Below, in pieces: positions 26,265 through 34,807 of a stretch of DNA of 64,000 bases; positions within the stretch are counted from its first letter, which is position 1, and each line of letters begins with the position of its first letter. Source of the stretch: Micromonospora sp. Llam0 (GTDB lineage: Bacteria; Actinomycetota; Actinomycetes; Mycobacteriales; Micromonosporaceae); the NCBI RefSeq assembly GCF_003751085.1, contig NZ_RJJY01000001.1:930001-994000 (forward strand). Direction: 5' to 3'. The notes under the pieces were generated by a model that saw nothing but the letters and a program-made list of their open reading frames with translations, did not search any database and was not told where the DNA came from. The translations under genes were made by a program, and so were the position numbers.

Positions 26265-27332
26265 ATGCGTGTCAGCGGGCTCCTGGGTGACCGCGACGGT
26301 GACCGGGACCCCGACGTCGCTCCCCCGACGGTCGCGTCGGCCCGCTCCGGTGAGCGCAGCCCGTACATCGACGCGCTGCGGGCGTTGGCGATCCTGCGGG
26401 TCTACCTGCTGCACACGCTCTGGCTGACCTGGCTGCCGCTGGCGTTCCCGGCGATGCCGGTGATGTTCGCGCTGGCCGGCTACCTCACGGCCGTGTCGCT
26501 GGACCGGGGTGCGCCGCTGCGGGTCGTCGGCTCCCGGCTGCGCCGGCTGCTGCCACCACTGTGGGCGCTCGCTGCGGTCGCCGTACCGCTGATGGTCCTG
26601 GTCGGTTGGCGGCCCAGCCTGCTGGACGCCGCCTGGTGGGTGGCCCCGCTGCGCAACCCACCGTCCAGCGAGTGGGGCGGGCCGTTCTCGCTCGGGCTGT
26701 GGTACATCCGCGCCTACCTCTGGCTGGTGCTGCTCTCCCCGCTGCTGTGGTGGGCGTTCCGGCGCTGGCCGGTCGGCGCGCTGCTGACCCTGTCCGCGTT
26801 CGCCGTGCTGTTCGCTTCGCCGCTGGTCGACCTGCAGATGAACCCGGTCACCGACGTGTTCTGGTCCACCGCCGCGTACGGGACCTGCTGGCTGGTCGGC
26901 TACGCACGGCACACCGGGCTGCTCGACCGGGTGCCGTTGAGGTGGTACGCGCTCGGCGTCGGCGGGCTGGCGATCGGCGCGATGATGTGGCTGGCCGAGC
27001 GGGGCGAGGACGACCGGCTCGGCGCGATGATGTGGGGCTGGGCGGTGGTGCTGCTGCTGATGCGGGCCCGACCCCGGCTGGACTGGCTCACGCAGGTGCC
27101 GTGGCTGGCCCGGTTGATCCGCATGGTCAACGCTCGGGCGGTGACCATCTACGTCTGGCACCTGCCGGTGCTGTACGCCGCCAGTGGGCTGCTCACTCTG
27201 ACCGGCCTCTACGTCGGCAAGGCGGCCATTCTCGGCGTCGGCACCGTGCTGCTGGTCGCGGTGGTACTGGCCCTCGGCTGGGTCGAGGACCTCGCCGCCC
27301 GCCGCCGACCGTCGCTACTGCCACCCAGTTGA
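26265..27332 (+). CDS. Acyltransferase 3 family integral membrane protein
   Basis: 355 residues with about ten hydrophobic helices. The N-terminal YIDALRALAILRVYLLHTLW matches the family opening (RGIAxLxVVxxH), with the key histidine in VYLLH. Such proteins O-acylate sugars, antibiotics or cell-wall polymers at the membrane; no clue to the substrate exists. Late WHLPVLYAASG is the usual C-terminal helix. ATG 26265 was chosen over a GTG 12 codons upstream, because the actinobacterial members begin close to the first helix. Confidence 0.87.
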   Translation: MRVSGLLGDRDGDRDPDVAPPTVASARSGERSPYIDALRALAILRVYLLHTLWLTWLPLAFPAMPVMFALAGYLTAVSLDRGAPLRVVGSRLRRLLPPLWALAAVAVPLMVLVGWRPSLLDAAWWVAPLRNPPSSEWGGPFSLGLWYIRAYLWLVLLSPLLWWAFRRWPVGALLTLSAFAVLFASPLVDLQMNPVTDVFWSTAAYGTCWLVGYARHTGLLDRVPLRWYALGVGGLAIGAMMWLAERGEDDRLGAMMWGWAVVLLLMRARPRLDWLTQVPWLARLIRMVNARAVTIYVWHLPVLYAASGLLTLTGLYVGKAAILGVGTVLLVAVVLALGWVEDLAARRRPSLLPPS

Positions 27333-27478
27333 GCCCCACCGGCGAGCAGTCTCTGACTGGCAACATCCTCGACCCCTGCTACGTGGGCTCCTGCGGCTCG
27401 GCGAGGAGTTGCTTCCGCCAATCCGCGAATCGCCCGCGCATCGCTGCGATGTCTTGTGGAGGTGGACCTCTTCCACGC

Positions 27479-27679
27479 TCAGCCGGCCAGCGTCCGCGGC
27501 GGGGCGGCGAGTTCCGGAAACCGCGCCTGCCACACACTGTCACTGGACCAGTCCAGCCAGCGATCAAGCGTCACCACACCACCCACTGGTCCCCGCAGAT
27601 CGGTCATGCGCGCGGGGACGAGGTAGTGCCGCTGGTCGACGTACCGCGAGCCAACCGGCGCACCTTCTGCTCTCGCCAT
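27479..27679 (-). CDS. Small conserved protein, probably shortened (66 aa)
   Basis: MARAEGAPVGSRYVDQRHYL begins after an excellent RBS (AGGAGG, 6 bases before ATG), so the start is real. The protein then reads RMTDLRGPVGGVVTLDRWLD and ends WQARFPELAAPPRTLAG. It looks like the two ends of a longer actinobacterial protein joined by an in-frame internal deletion near WSSDSVWQ, but that comparison is from memory. Function unknown. It faces the acyltransferase gene and lies beside element debris. Confidence 0.55.
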   Translation of the reverse strand: MARAEGAPVGSRYVDQRHYLVPARMTDLRGPVGGVVTLDRWLDWSSDSVWQARFPELAAPPRTLAG

Positions 27680-27730
27680 TGCCGCACCTCCTGACCCGAT
27701 ACTACGGCCGGTCCGCCTGACAATGACGCA

Positions 27731-27930
27731 TCATCGACCGTACGTCGCCGCGATGACGGGGCGACGGAACGCGCTGCGGTAGGCGTACGGGCTGGTGCCG
27801 ACGATTCGTTTGAAGCTGTCGCGGAACGCGGTAGACGAGCCGAAGCCGACCCGGCGACCGATCCGCTCCACCCCGTCGTCGGTGGCTTCCAGCAGGTGCT
27901 GGGCCTGCCGGATCCGGGCAGTCAGTGAGC
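27731..27930 (-). pseudogene. C-terminal fragment of an AraC/GlxA-type regulator
   Basis: The minus strand encodes ARIRQAQHLLEATDDGVERI, then GRRVGFGSSTAFRDSFKRIV, GTSPYAYR and the stop. This is the second half of an AraC DNA-binding domain, with the typical GFGS..FRDSFKR..G.SP.AYR pattern. Everything before about 27930 is missing. The break coincides with the start of the DUF6907 gene on the other strand, so this is one boundary of the inserted element. Confidence 0.8.
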
Positions 27931-28299
27931 GTAAGAAGCCAGAAGAATCTTGGATCTACCGAAACCGGCCCTGACCAGCGGCATCCTGCCTGGTGTGACC
28001 GCGCCCGATGCACAGCTGATGCGGCTGCGCTGTCCGGCAAGGGCTACCGCCCCGGTGCCGCAGGGCGGCACCTATCGGCACCGGTCCGTCTCGATCTGAC
28101 CACAGCGATAGCCCTCGCGCCGCAGGCCGGGGAGGCGTATCTGACGCAGGCTGTCGCCCCGTGGCCGTGCGAGACCTATCTCCACGTCCAGCACGGTGAC
28201 AGCGACATCGCGATGACGGTGCGGAACGCGTCGCCGTTGTTGTCCGCGCTGCGGCTGCTCACGACCGAGGCCGAGGCTGAGAGTGGGTGGTCGTGGTGA
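27925..28299 (+). CDS. DUF6907 family protein of integrative elements
   Basis: 124 residues. The core HPAWCDRARCTADAAALSGK followed by APVRLDLTTAIALAPQAGEA and CETYLHVQHGD is the DUF6907 pattern that is frequent in actinomycete integrative and conjugative elements. Its first dozen residues (VRSQKNLGSTETG) may be a new N-terminus created at the junction with the AraC fragment. It is coupled by GTGA to a truncated DUF2637 gene. Function unknown; regulatory or transfer-related roles have been suggested for such genes only by context. Confidence 0.7.
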   Translation: MSVRSQKNLGSTETGPDQRHPAWCDRARCTADAAALSGKGYRPGAAGRHLSAPVRLDLTTAIALAPQAGEAYLTQAVAPWPCETYLHVQHGDSDIAMTVRNASPLLSALRLLTTEAEAESGWSW

Positions 28300-28421
28300 G
28301 GAGCCGTACGGATCGGATCCTGACGGCCGTGACCGTGGTGTGTGTCGCGGGGCTGGCCGTCGTCGCGGGGACGATCTCGTTCGCGCACATGCACGAGCTG
28401 GCGATTATCTGGAGCTTGTGA
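28296..28421 (+). pseudogene. DUF2637 (SpdB-like) gene, N-terminal fragment
   Basis: Only 41 codons: RSRTDRILTAVTVVCVAGLA, then VVAGTISFAHMHELA, after which the reading frame leaves the family and stops. The first transmembrane helix and the conserved FAHMHELA motif of DUF2637 spread-type transfer proteins are intact; the other helices are gone. The break, just after HELA (about 28403), marks an edge of the Tn554-like element that follows. Confidence 0.75.
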
Positions 28422-28452
28422 CCTGGTGTGCTGGGTTTACCAGGGCTTTCCT

Positions 28453-28472
28453 GTCGTGGACATGTCCACGAC
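28453..28472. repeat. 20-bp perfect palindrome near the end of the Tn554-like element
   Basis: GTCGTGGACATGTCCACGAC lies 80 bp beyond the last gene of the recombinase operon. It could be a terminator for that operon or a recombinase-binding site at the element end. A weaker stem, CCTGGT...ACCAGG, precedes it at 28422. No gene lies between 28422 and 28552. Confidence 0.6.
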
Positions 28473-28552
28473 GGGCCAGGTGGGCGTCGGCAGGTTGGGC
28501 TCGCGGCGGTGGGGGTTTGATCGCGCGCCCGGAATGGGGGTGATCGCTGGGT

Positions 28553-29035
28553 TCAAGACGGTGGGTGAGGAGTTCGAGCGGCCCGTGCCGTCTGGAGCCA
28601 GTCGTCGCGCCAGGGGAAGTGGCCGGCGTTGGTGGGGTGTGCGACCACGGTCTCGATCAGGAAGTCGTACCAGCCGTTGCCGAGTAGCAGCTTGTAATCG
28701 GGTGGGCCGCCCGCACGGATCATCGGCATAAGGCCGTCGCCGTCGTCGATGAACTCCACGTCGACGGGGAGGCCGCCTTCGTGAACCAGTTCGCAGCGCA
28801 GCCATTTGTAGAGGATCGTCTGCACGGGCCAGGACTCGCCGCGGAACTCGATCTCAAGGTGGACGGTCATGCTGTCCTGATACAGCTTCTCGAACGCGGC
28901 CCGGTCGGATGCTGGCCTCGGGTGTAGCCGTCGGGCCGTCGCGGCGAACGCGATGAGAGCGATCGTCAGCGCGCCCTCGCGCCGGCCTGCTGCCCACAGG
29001 TGTTCGGCGTCTTCGACTCGACTGGCGATGCTCAT
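28553..29035 (-). CDS. HEPN-like protein, last gene of the Tn554-like operon
   Basis: 160 residues from ATG 29035, which overlaps the preceding stop as ATGA. The N-terminal half is helical (EDAEHLWAAGRREGALTIAL, then FAATARRLHP). The segment YKWLRCELVHEGG contains R80-x4-H85, the RxxxxH motif of HEPN ribonuclease or RNA-binding domains. The C-terminal half (DVEFIDDGDGLMPMIRAGG, then GNGWYDFLIETVV) looks like a second small domain. HEPN proteins are common toxins and defence effectors, but many are not nucleases. The family assignment rests on this motif and the helical pattern only. It is probably cargo of the transposon. Confidence 0.55.
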   Translation of the reverse strand: MSIASRVEDAEHLWAAGRREGALTIALIAFAATARRLHPRPASDRAAFEKLYQDSMTVHLEIEFRGESWPVQTILYKWLRCELVHEGGLPVDVEFIDDGDGLMPMIRAGGPPDYKLLLGNGWYDFLIETVVAHPTNAGHFPWRDDWLQTARAARTPHPPS

Positions 29036-29430
29036 GGATCCTGCCTCGTCTGCGGGGCGTTCGGGATGTTGATGTCGTCGAAGGTCGGGTGGGTCCAGGT
29101 GCCGATAGCACGGGGGTCGACATGCGCGGATGCGGCGGCGTGGCTGTCCAGCCATGTGGTGTCGCTGGCGGTGACGATGAAGGTGGTGCCGTTGTCGTCC
29201 TGTTTGACGACCAGGTAGGCGGTGACGGCGGGCGGGTCCGGGATGACGCCGACGGAGGGCAGGTGGCGCATGTCGCCGTGCCAGCCGATGTTGGGTGCGG
29301 CATCGGCGAGGGCGAGAACGGCTTGCAGCGCCCACTGGGTTGCGTGTGGGGAGGCGCCGTTGAGCCAGTCCGGCAGTGGAGTGAGCCCATCGAAGACGTC
29401 GATGGGTTCGGTCAGTCGGTAGATGAACAT
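29032..29430 (-). CDS. Unrecognised protein coupled to the HEPN-like gene
   Basis: 132 residues from ATG 29430, which shares its A with the stop of the DUF6262 gene (TGATG). MFIYRLTEPIDVFDGLTPLP is followed by QWALQAVLALADAAPNIGWH and VTAYLVVKQDDNGTTFIVTA. This looks like a small alpha/beta protein similar to uncharacterised proteins of actinomycete elements. It could be the partner (antidote or sensor) of the HEPN-like protein, by position only. Confidence 0.6.
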   Translation of the reverse strand: MFIYRLTEPIDVFDGLTPLPDWLNGASPHATQWALQAVLALADAAPNIGWHGDMRHLPSVGVIPDPPAVTAYLVVKQDDNGTTFIVTASDTTWLDSHAAASAHVDPRAIGTWTHPTFDDINIPNAPQTRQDP

Positions 29431-29831
29431 CACGGCTCCCTCGCCGGCGCGGGTGTGTGGCGCAGACGCCGGATCTCGCCGTGCGCGATTTCCAGTTGTC
29501 GGGTCAGGTCGGCGTTGTCGGCGCGGAGTTGCTTGATGCGTGCCAGCGCGGTGTCGAGCCGGTGCCGCAGAGACGCGATGCTGGCCGGTTGTGGGCCGGT
29601 GCGCTCGGGGGCGGGATGGCGTTGCTGGAGTTGCCGGATGGCGTCGATGAGGTCGGGTTGGGTGTAGAGCCAGGACCGGGACACTCCCGCGGCGTGGGCA
29701 AGGCCGGCGACGGTGGCGGTGCGGCCGGTGCGGCCGGCGGCGGCCAGAGCCTTCTCGGCGCGGGCACGGGCCTGTTCGGCCCGCAGGCGCGCGGCCCGGG
29801 TGAGGGCGGTGGCGTGGTCAGCCGGCGGCAT
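29430..29831 (-). CDS. DUF6262 / TnpC-like accessory protein of the Tn554-type recombinases
   Basis: 133 residues. Residues 10-75 hold an HTH (VAGLAHAAGVSRSWLYTQPD), and the last 50 residues form a coiled coil (LRHRLDTALARIKQLRADNA, DLTRQLEIAHGEIRRLR). This HTH plus coil, as third gene after two tyrosine recombinases, matches TnpC of Tn554 in order and size; TnpC influences efficiency and orientation of transposition. It overlaps the end of the recombinase B gene by 14 bp. Confidence 0.82.
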   Translation of the reverse strand: MPPADHATALTRAARLRAEQARARAEKALAAAGRTGRTATVAGLAHAAGVSRSWLYTQPDLIDAIRQLQQRHPAPERTGPQPASIASLRHRLDTALARIKQLRADNADLTRQLEIAHGEIRRLRHTPAPAREP

Positions 29832-32127
29832 CCAGGACCTCCCCGAGGTCTTCCACGACGCCGCCGGCCACGATCTGCCCCGGCTGCGAGGTTTCCAGCG
29901 CGTCGATGATGGCGTCGAGCTTGCCCAGGGTGCGCCGGTTGCGTTCAGCGATGCGGGCCAGGCCGGAACGCTGCGCGTCGTCGATAAGCTTGGTGGTTTC
30001 GTCGCGTTGGCGGCGGTGCTGGTCGAGGAAGTCGGTAGTGGTGATGAAGAACCGGCAGTCCAGACACGGGTTGGCGTACTCGCAGTCGGTCTGCACCGGG
30101 GCACCGCAGTAGCCGTTGGGCAGGGTCACCTTCGCCCGGACCATGGACAGCCGCATCCACGCGGCGTCGGCGAGGGGATGGTCGGCGGGGATCACGGTGG
30201 TCTGCCCGTCGGCGTTGACCTTGACGGCGTTCTCCCAGTGCCGGCGCAGGGTCTTGTTATGCAGCCGGGCGTAGACAGCGGTCATCTCCCGGGACATGTG
30301 GTCGAGTAGTTGCTGCACGATGTGCAGCGGCACGTCAGCGTTGATGAGCCTGGTGGCGACGGTGTGTCGGAACTGGTGCGGAGTCACCGAGGTGGGCCGG
30401 TCGTGCTCATCGACGAGCCGGATGCGCCGTAGCCAGGTGTTGAGGTAGTCGCGGTAGGAGATGTCCGGCATCGGCCGGCTGCCATTGAGGTTGACCTTAC
30501 GGGCCGGGAACAGCCACCCGCAGCCGGCCGGATAGCGGTCCAACACCCGCCGCTGCTGGTCGGCGATCTGCCCGGCGAGGGTGTCACTGATCGGAAAGAA
30601 CGCGACCCTCTCACGGATCTTGTGGTTGACCCATGCCAGGTAGCCGGCTCCGGTGTTGTCCCGCACCACGCAGTCGAACGGCAGCCGGCGGGCGTCTTTG
30701 AGCCGCAGCCCGCAATTGATGAGGATGCGGGTGACCAGGCGGGCGTCGTCGCCGTCGAACAGCGCGAGATTGGACTCAGCTTCCAACTGCCGCATCAGGT
30801 GCTCGCTGATGAAGCGGGGCTTGGCCGGTCTGGGAGGCGGGGCGTCATCGGTGAACACGAACGCGCCCGCCGGAAGGTCGGGCAGCCAGTCGTGGCGGTG
30901 CACGTCACGCAGGAACACCGACAGCGCCCCGACGTGATCTCGCACCGCCACCGTGGGCAGCCACGACTCGATACGTTCCCGGGTCAGGTCGGCCGGCCGC
31001 GCCTGCGAGCCGGCATGGGCGGCGAGGTGCCGGCCGAAACACGCCACGCCGATCGCGTTGCGGGCGACCGTGGACGCCTTGACGCCACGGGCCAGCCGCC
31101 ACCGACACCACCGCTTGGCCACGCCCCGTAGCCACAGCTGCGGAATCCCTCCGAAGTGCATGAGACGCGGTTGGCCCGCAGGGATACCCAACAGCCGAAG
31201 GTCCCACGTGTCACGGGGATACTGGTCGGCCCACGGGTCGTCGGCGATGAGCAACTGGATCAGCCGCATCCGGGTGTCCAGCACGAACCGTAGCGACACT
31301 GACGCGTAATCCCGCTGCCCACACGGGATGCGCCGGCCCGCGCCGAAAACCTTCCGCCAACCCGGCTCGTCCAGATCCAGCAGACTGGTCACCCCGGCGT
31401 CGACGATGTGCTTGACCGCAGTGGTCACCTGCAACATCGGGGTGCGCTTGACCGCCTCGTCGTGACGGCACTGCAGCCCGTACTGCACCTCCAGACGCGC
31501 ATGTCGACCCAGCCGACCCAGCTTCACGTGCGGGACCTGCCGCTCGACAGCCTCGCGGGCCAACCCCGCGTACCAGCCGGCCATATCCGGCCGCCCCGCC
31601 ACCTTCCACCGCGCGTAGTGGTGATGGCAGTACGGCATCGCCGCGCTCTCCGCCCACCGAGGACAGCCGGGGAACTGGCAGTCGGCCTCCCCGAACTCGG
31701 TCGGCGTGTAGTCAACCTGAGCGAGCCACGCCGTCTGCTCGGGGCGACCCCGCCTCGCCCACTGGCGGTGATGCCGCTGACACAGACCATTCTGCGTCGT
31801 CGACCGGTTGCAGCCCGACACCCCGCAGACCGGCGCGACACCGCGACGCAGCAGCCGTTCGTCCTCGGCTGCCAGCCAGTCCTCCCACCCGCCCCGGTGC
31901 GGATCGTGCAGCCACCTCTGGTAGTGACTGTCGCACAGCCCTCGCACCGGATGTCCCACCATGTTGAGGCAGTTGACCAACCGGCACTCCCCACGCACGA
32001 ACACCGCGTCGTCGCGGCCTGGGCGGAACACATCAGCGCGGAACTCCGGCCGCACCGCCCGCATCAGCCGCTCCAGCAGCCCAACCCGCTCCAACGCACC
32101 AGCGCCGGCCGGCTCGCGGCCCGTCAC
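29818..32127 (-). CDS. Large tyrosine recombinase (TnpB-like) with three N-terminal zinc-knuckle repeats
   Basis: 769 residues, GTG start overlapping the stop of recombinase A (GTGA). The C-terminal catalytic domain shows the tyrosine recombinase residues: Arg in NCGLRLKDARRL, His-x-x-Arg in TPHQFRHTVATR, His in LLDHMS and the nucleophile Tyr in MTAVYARL. Before it is a SAM-like core-binding domain. The N-terminus carries three repeated C-x4-C...C-x2-H-x3-W units (CRLVNC...CDSHYQRW; CGVSGC...CQRHHRQW; CQFPGC...CHHHYARW) between about residues 48 and 175. A further Cys cluster (CEYANPCLDC) lies near the C-terminus. Size and order fit Tn554 TnpB. Confidence 0.9.
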   Translation of the reverse strand: MTGREPAGAGALERVGLLERLMRAVRPEFRADVFRPGRDDAVFVRGECRLVNCLNMVGHPVRGLCDSHYQRWLHDPHRGGWEDWLAAEDERLLRRGVAPVCGVSGCNRSTTQNGLCQRHHRQWARRGRPEQTAWLAQVDYTPTEFGEADCQFPGCPRWAESAAMPYCHHHYARWKVAGRPDMAGWYAGLAREAVERQVPHVKLGRLGRHARLEVQYGLQCRHDEAVKRTPMLQVTTAVKHIVDAGVTSLLDLDEPGWRKVFGAGRRIPCGQRDYASVSLRFVLDTRMRLIQLLIADDPWADQYPRDTWDLRLLGIPAGQPRLMHFGGIPQLWLRGVAKRWCRWRLARGVKASTVARNAIGVACFGRHLAAHAGSQARPADLTRERIESWLPTVAVRDHVGALSVFLRDVHRHDWLPDLPAGAFVFTDDAPPPRPAKPRFISEHLMRQLEAESNLALFDGDDARLVTRILINCGLRLKDARRLPFDCVVRDNTGAGYLAWVNHKIRERVAFFPISDTLAGQIADQQRRVLDRYPAGCGWLFPARKVNLNGSRPMPDISYRDYLNTWLRRIRLVDEHDRPTSVTPHQFRHTVATRLINADVPLHIVQQLLDHMSREMTAVYARLHNKTLRRHWENAVKVNADGQTTVIPADHPLADAAWMRLSMVRAKVTLPNGYCGAPVQTDCEYANPCLDCRFFITTTDFLDQHRRQRDETTKLIDDAQRSGLARIAERNRRTLGKLDAIIDALETSQPGQIVAGGVVEDLGEVLDAAG

Positions 32128-33119
32128 ACCAGCACCCCGGCGGCGATCAAGGCCCGACGATGATCCTCTACCGTCAGGTGGCTGTAGGTCTGCGACGTGG
32201 TGGTAGCGCTGGCATGCCCGAGCAACCCGGCGACCACCTCGACCGGCACCCCAGCCCGCAGCAGCCTCGTCGCGTACCCATGCCGCAGCACATGCGGCGA
32301 GAACCCGGCAATCCCGGTCCGCGCCCGCAGCCGGGCCACCAGCTTGGCCACGCTGTCAGCGGTCATCGGCACACCCAACGGCGGGCGGAACAGATTCACG
32401 AACACGAAGTCGCAGTCCAACGTCCCGTACTCCGCCTCCATATAATCGGCGTACGCGTCGAACACCACCAGCGGCGCGGGCACCACCCGCGCCTTCAACC
32501 CCTTCACCCGCGCCCCATTGACGTTGTCCTCGCGCGGCACCACCGCGACCTCCCCAGCGCGCAACCGCAGATCCGCGTGCCGCAGCCCCAGCGCCTCACC
32601 CAGCCGCAACCCGGTCTGATCCAACAAGACCAGCAGAAACCGATCACGGCGACGCGGACAGGCAGCAACCAGCCGCGCTACCTGACCCTCCGGCAACTCC
32701 ACCGGCGACTTGCGGACAAACGGAATCCGCACCGGGCTGTACGCCTCCGCGCCCAGCCGACCCCGGCGGGTATGCGCCAGCATCGGCACGAACGGACCGG
32801 TCGCCCGTGGCCCCACCAACTCGCCGAGCAACGCCGGCACCGAGCCATCCCGACGGGCGTGGAACCGGTAGAAACTCGCCAGCGCCGCCCGCTTACGCAG
32901 CAGCGTCGCCGGCTCCACCGCCGACGGCGTACCCGGCAACATGAACACCCCCGGCGTCCGCGCCGGCACCGGCCGCGCCAGCCAGCCGAAAAACCCGGTC
33001 AACTCCTCCAAACTCAGCCTCCGGAAGTCCAGCCCGGCCTGGCCCAGCCACTCCACGAAATCCCGCAAATCGTGCGCGTACGCCGCGACCGTGTTCGGCG
33101 AACGACCCACCACGCTCAG
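32124..33119 (-). pseudogene. Tyrosine recombinase A (TnpA-like), 5' end cut by IS1380
   Basis: About 330 residues remain, from VVGRSPNTVAAYAHDLRDF to the stop. The catalytic residues are complete: Arg in QTGLRLGEALGL, HVLRHGYATRLL, His in LGHAS and Tyr in SQTYSHL. At 33119 the gene meets IS1380 copy 2. If the IS and one CTCAG copy are removed, the frame continues for six more codons (EVFLAH, bases 34808-34830) and then ends at the IS3 element. The N-terminal DNA-binding end is thus lost to two insertions. A truncated protein from GTG 33113 is possible, but activity is doubtful. Confidence 0.85.
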
Positions 33120-34807
33120 CCTCGATCCACCGATGAAGGTTTGACCGGCAGGACCCCGGCTACAGAAAGTGCCCTCTGAACTGGAAGGATAGGAGTTCTG
33201 ACGCTTCTATCACTCGGTTCGAGAGGGCACCTCGCAGGTGAGAATACGCCAGGACGCGCCGGTGGTGCGCGCGACGTTCGACGATCCGAATCTGGTGTCG
33301 TGTGCCGGTCTCGTTCCGGTGATGCGCCTTGCCGAGCAGGCCGGTCTGCACGACGCGGTCGCAGACCGGGTCAGGCTACCGACGGACAAGGGCGCGAACC
33401 CGGCCGGCAAGGTCGCCACGATCGTGGCCGGGATGCTCGCGGGCGCGGACAGCATCGACGACCTCGACATCGCCCGGCACGGCGGCATGCGGTCGCTGTT
33501 CGGCGGCGTGTACGCGCCGTCGACACTCGGGTCGTTCCTGCGTACGTTCACCCACGGGCACGTACGGCAGTTACAGGCCGCCGCCCGCGACACCCTGATC
33601 GGTCTGACCGGCCGGGCACCGATCCTGACCGGCGCCGACACCCTGTGCTTCGTGGACATCGACTCCATGCTGCGGCGGGTGTACGGCAAGCAGAAGCAGG
33701 GCATCGGGTTCGGCCACGCCAAGGTCGGCGGCTACAACGTCTACCTGCGCGGCTACAACCCCCTGGTCGCGACGCTGTCCACCCCGCTGTCCGCGCCGGT
33801 GATCGCCGCCACGAGGCTGCGGTCGGGTAACGCCGGCTCGGCCCGGGGCGCCGCCACCATGATCGCCGAGGCCATCACGACCGCCCGGGCATGCGGCGCT
33901 TCGGGGGAGATCATGGTGCGAGCGGACTCGGCGTTCTACGCCAAGACGGTGATCAGCGGCTGCCGGCGTCGTGGCGTGCGGTTCTCGGTCACCTGCCGCA
34001 TCGACCCGAAGATCCGCGCCGCGTGCGACGGCATCGCCGCCGACCAGTGGGTCGACATCACCTATCCGCAGGCCGTCTGGGACGAAGACGCCGGCCGGTG
34101 GATCTCCGACGCGCAGATCGCCGAAACCACGTACACCGCGTTCGCCGGCACCCGACACGAGGCGACCGCCCGGCTGATCGTGCGCCGCGTCCGCCGCGAC
34201 GACCCGCAACAGATCCCCGGCCAGGACGAACTCCTGCCGACCTACCGGTACCACGCCGTGTTCACCGACAGCCCGTACACCCTCGTCCAGGCCGAAGCCC
34301 AGCACCGGCAACACGCGATCATCGAGCAGGTCAACGCCGACCTGATCGCCGGGCCCCTCGCCCACCTGCCCTCCGGACACTTCAGCGCCAACGACGCCTG
34401 GCTGACCTGCGCCGCGATCACGCACAACCTCACCCGCGCCGCCGGACACCTCGCCGCGGGCACCTGGTCGACCGCCAGACCCGCCACCATCCGGACCCGG
34501 ATCATCACCGTCGCGGCCCGCCTCGCCCACCGGGCCCGCACCATCCACCTACACCTGCCCGAGTACTGGCCCTGGCAGGCGGCGTTCGACAACCTGTTCA
34601 CCGCCGTCCAGCCGGCACCCGGCTGACCACACCCCACCAGCCGAAACCAGGCGGCCCGACCACAGGCCACAATCCCCGTTCCACCTCGAACCCTCACCCT
34701 CGGAGCAAGCCGATCACGTGATCGGCGACTCCCTCACGCCCGCCCCACCACCCCAATACAGAAATGTTCAACCAACATTTAGCGGCAACCGCGTCGGTGG
34801 ATCGAGG
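33120..34807 (+). mobile_element. IS1380-family insertion sequence, copy 2
   Basis: 1,688 bp, same orientation and sequence as copy 1. Here the five flanking bases are CTCAG on both sides (33115-33119 and 34808-34812), a clean target-site duplication. It lies inside the 5' part of recombinase A, 23 bp from the IS3 element. Confidence 0.95.
33238..34626 (+). CDS. IS1380-family DDE transposase (copy 2)
   Basis: 462 residues, identical to the protein of copy 1, with DTLCFVDIDSMLRRVYG, VRADSAFYAK and HFSANDAWLTCAAITHN. Full length, presumed active. Because the target duplication is intact, this copy is probably the more recent insertion. Confidence 0.93.
   Translation: MRIRQDAPVVRATFDDPNLVSCAGLVPVMRLAEQAGLHDAVADRVRLPTDKGANPAGKVATIVAGMLAGADSIDDLDIARHGGMRSLFGGVYAPSTLGSFLRTFTHGHVRQLQAAARDTLIGLTGRAPILTGADTLCFVDIDSMLRRVYGKQKQGIGFGHAKVGGYNVYLRGYNPLVATLSTPLSAPVIAATRLRSGNAGSARGAATMIAEAITTARACGASGEIMVRADSAFYAKTVISGCRRRGVRFSVTCRIDPKIRAACDGIAADQWVDITYPQAVWDEDAGRWISDAQIAETTYTAFAGTRHEATARLIVRRVRRDDPQQIPGQDELLPTYRYHAVFTDSPYTLVQAEAQHRQHAIIEQVNADLIAGPLAHLPSGHFSANDAWLTCAAITHNLTRAAGHLAAGTWSTARPATIRTRIITVAARLAHRARTIHLHLPEYWPWQAAFDNLFTAVQPAPG

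Noticed and set aside
27379..27567. Second minus-strand frame downstream of the 66-residue protein (ending WRKQLLAEPQEPT)
   Set aside because: It could be the out-of-frame tail of that protein, but I cannot show homology, so it is not annotated.
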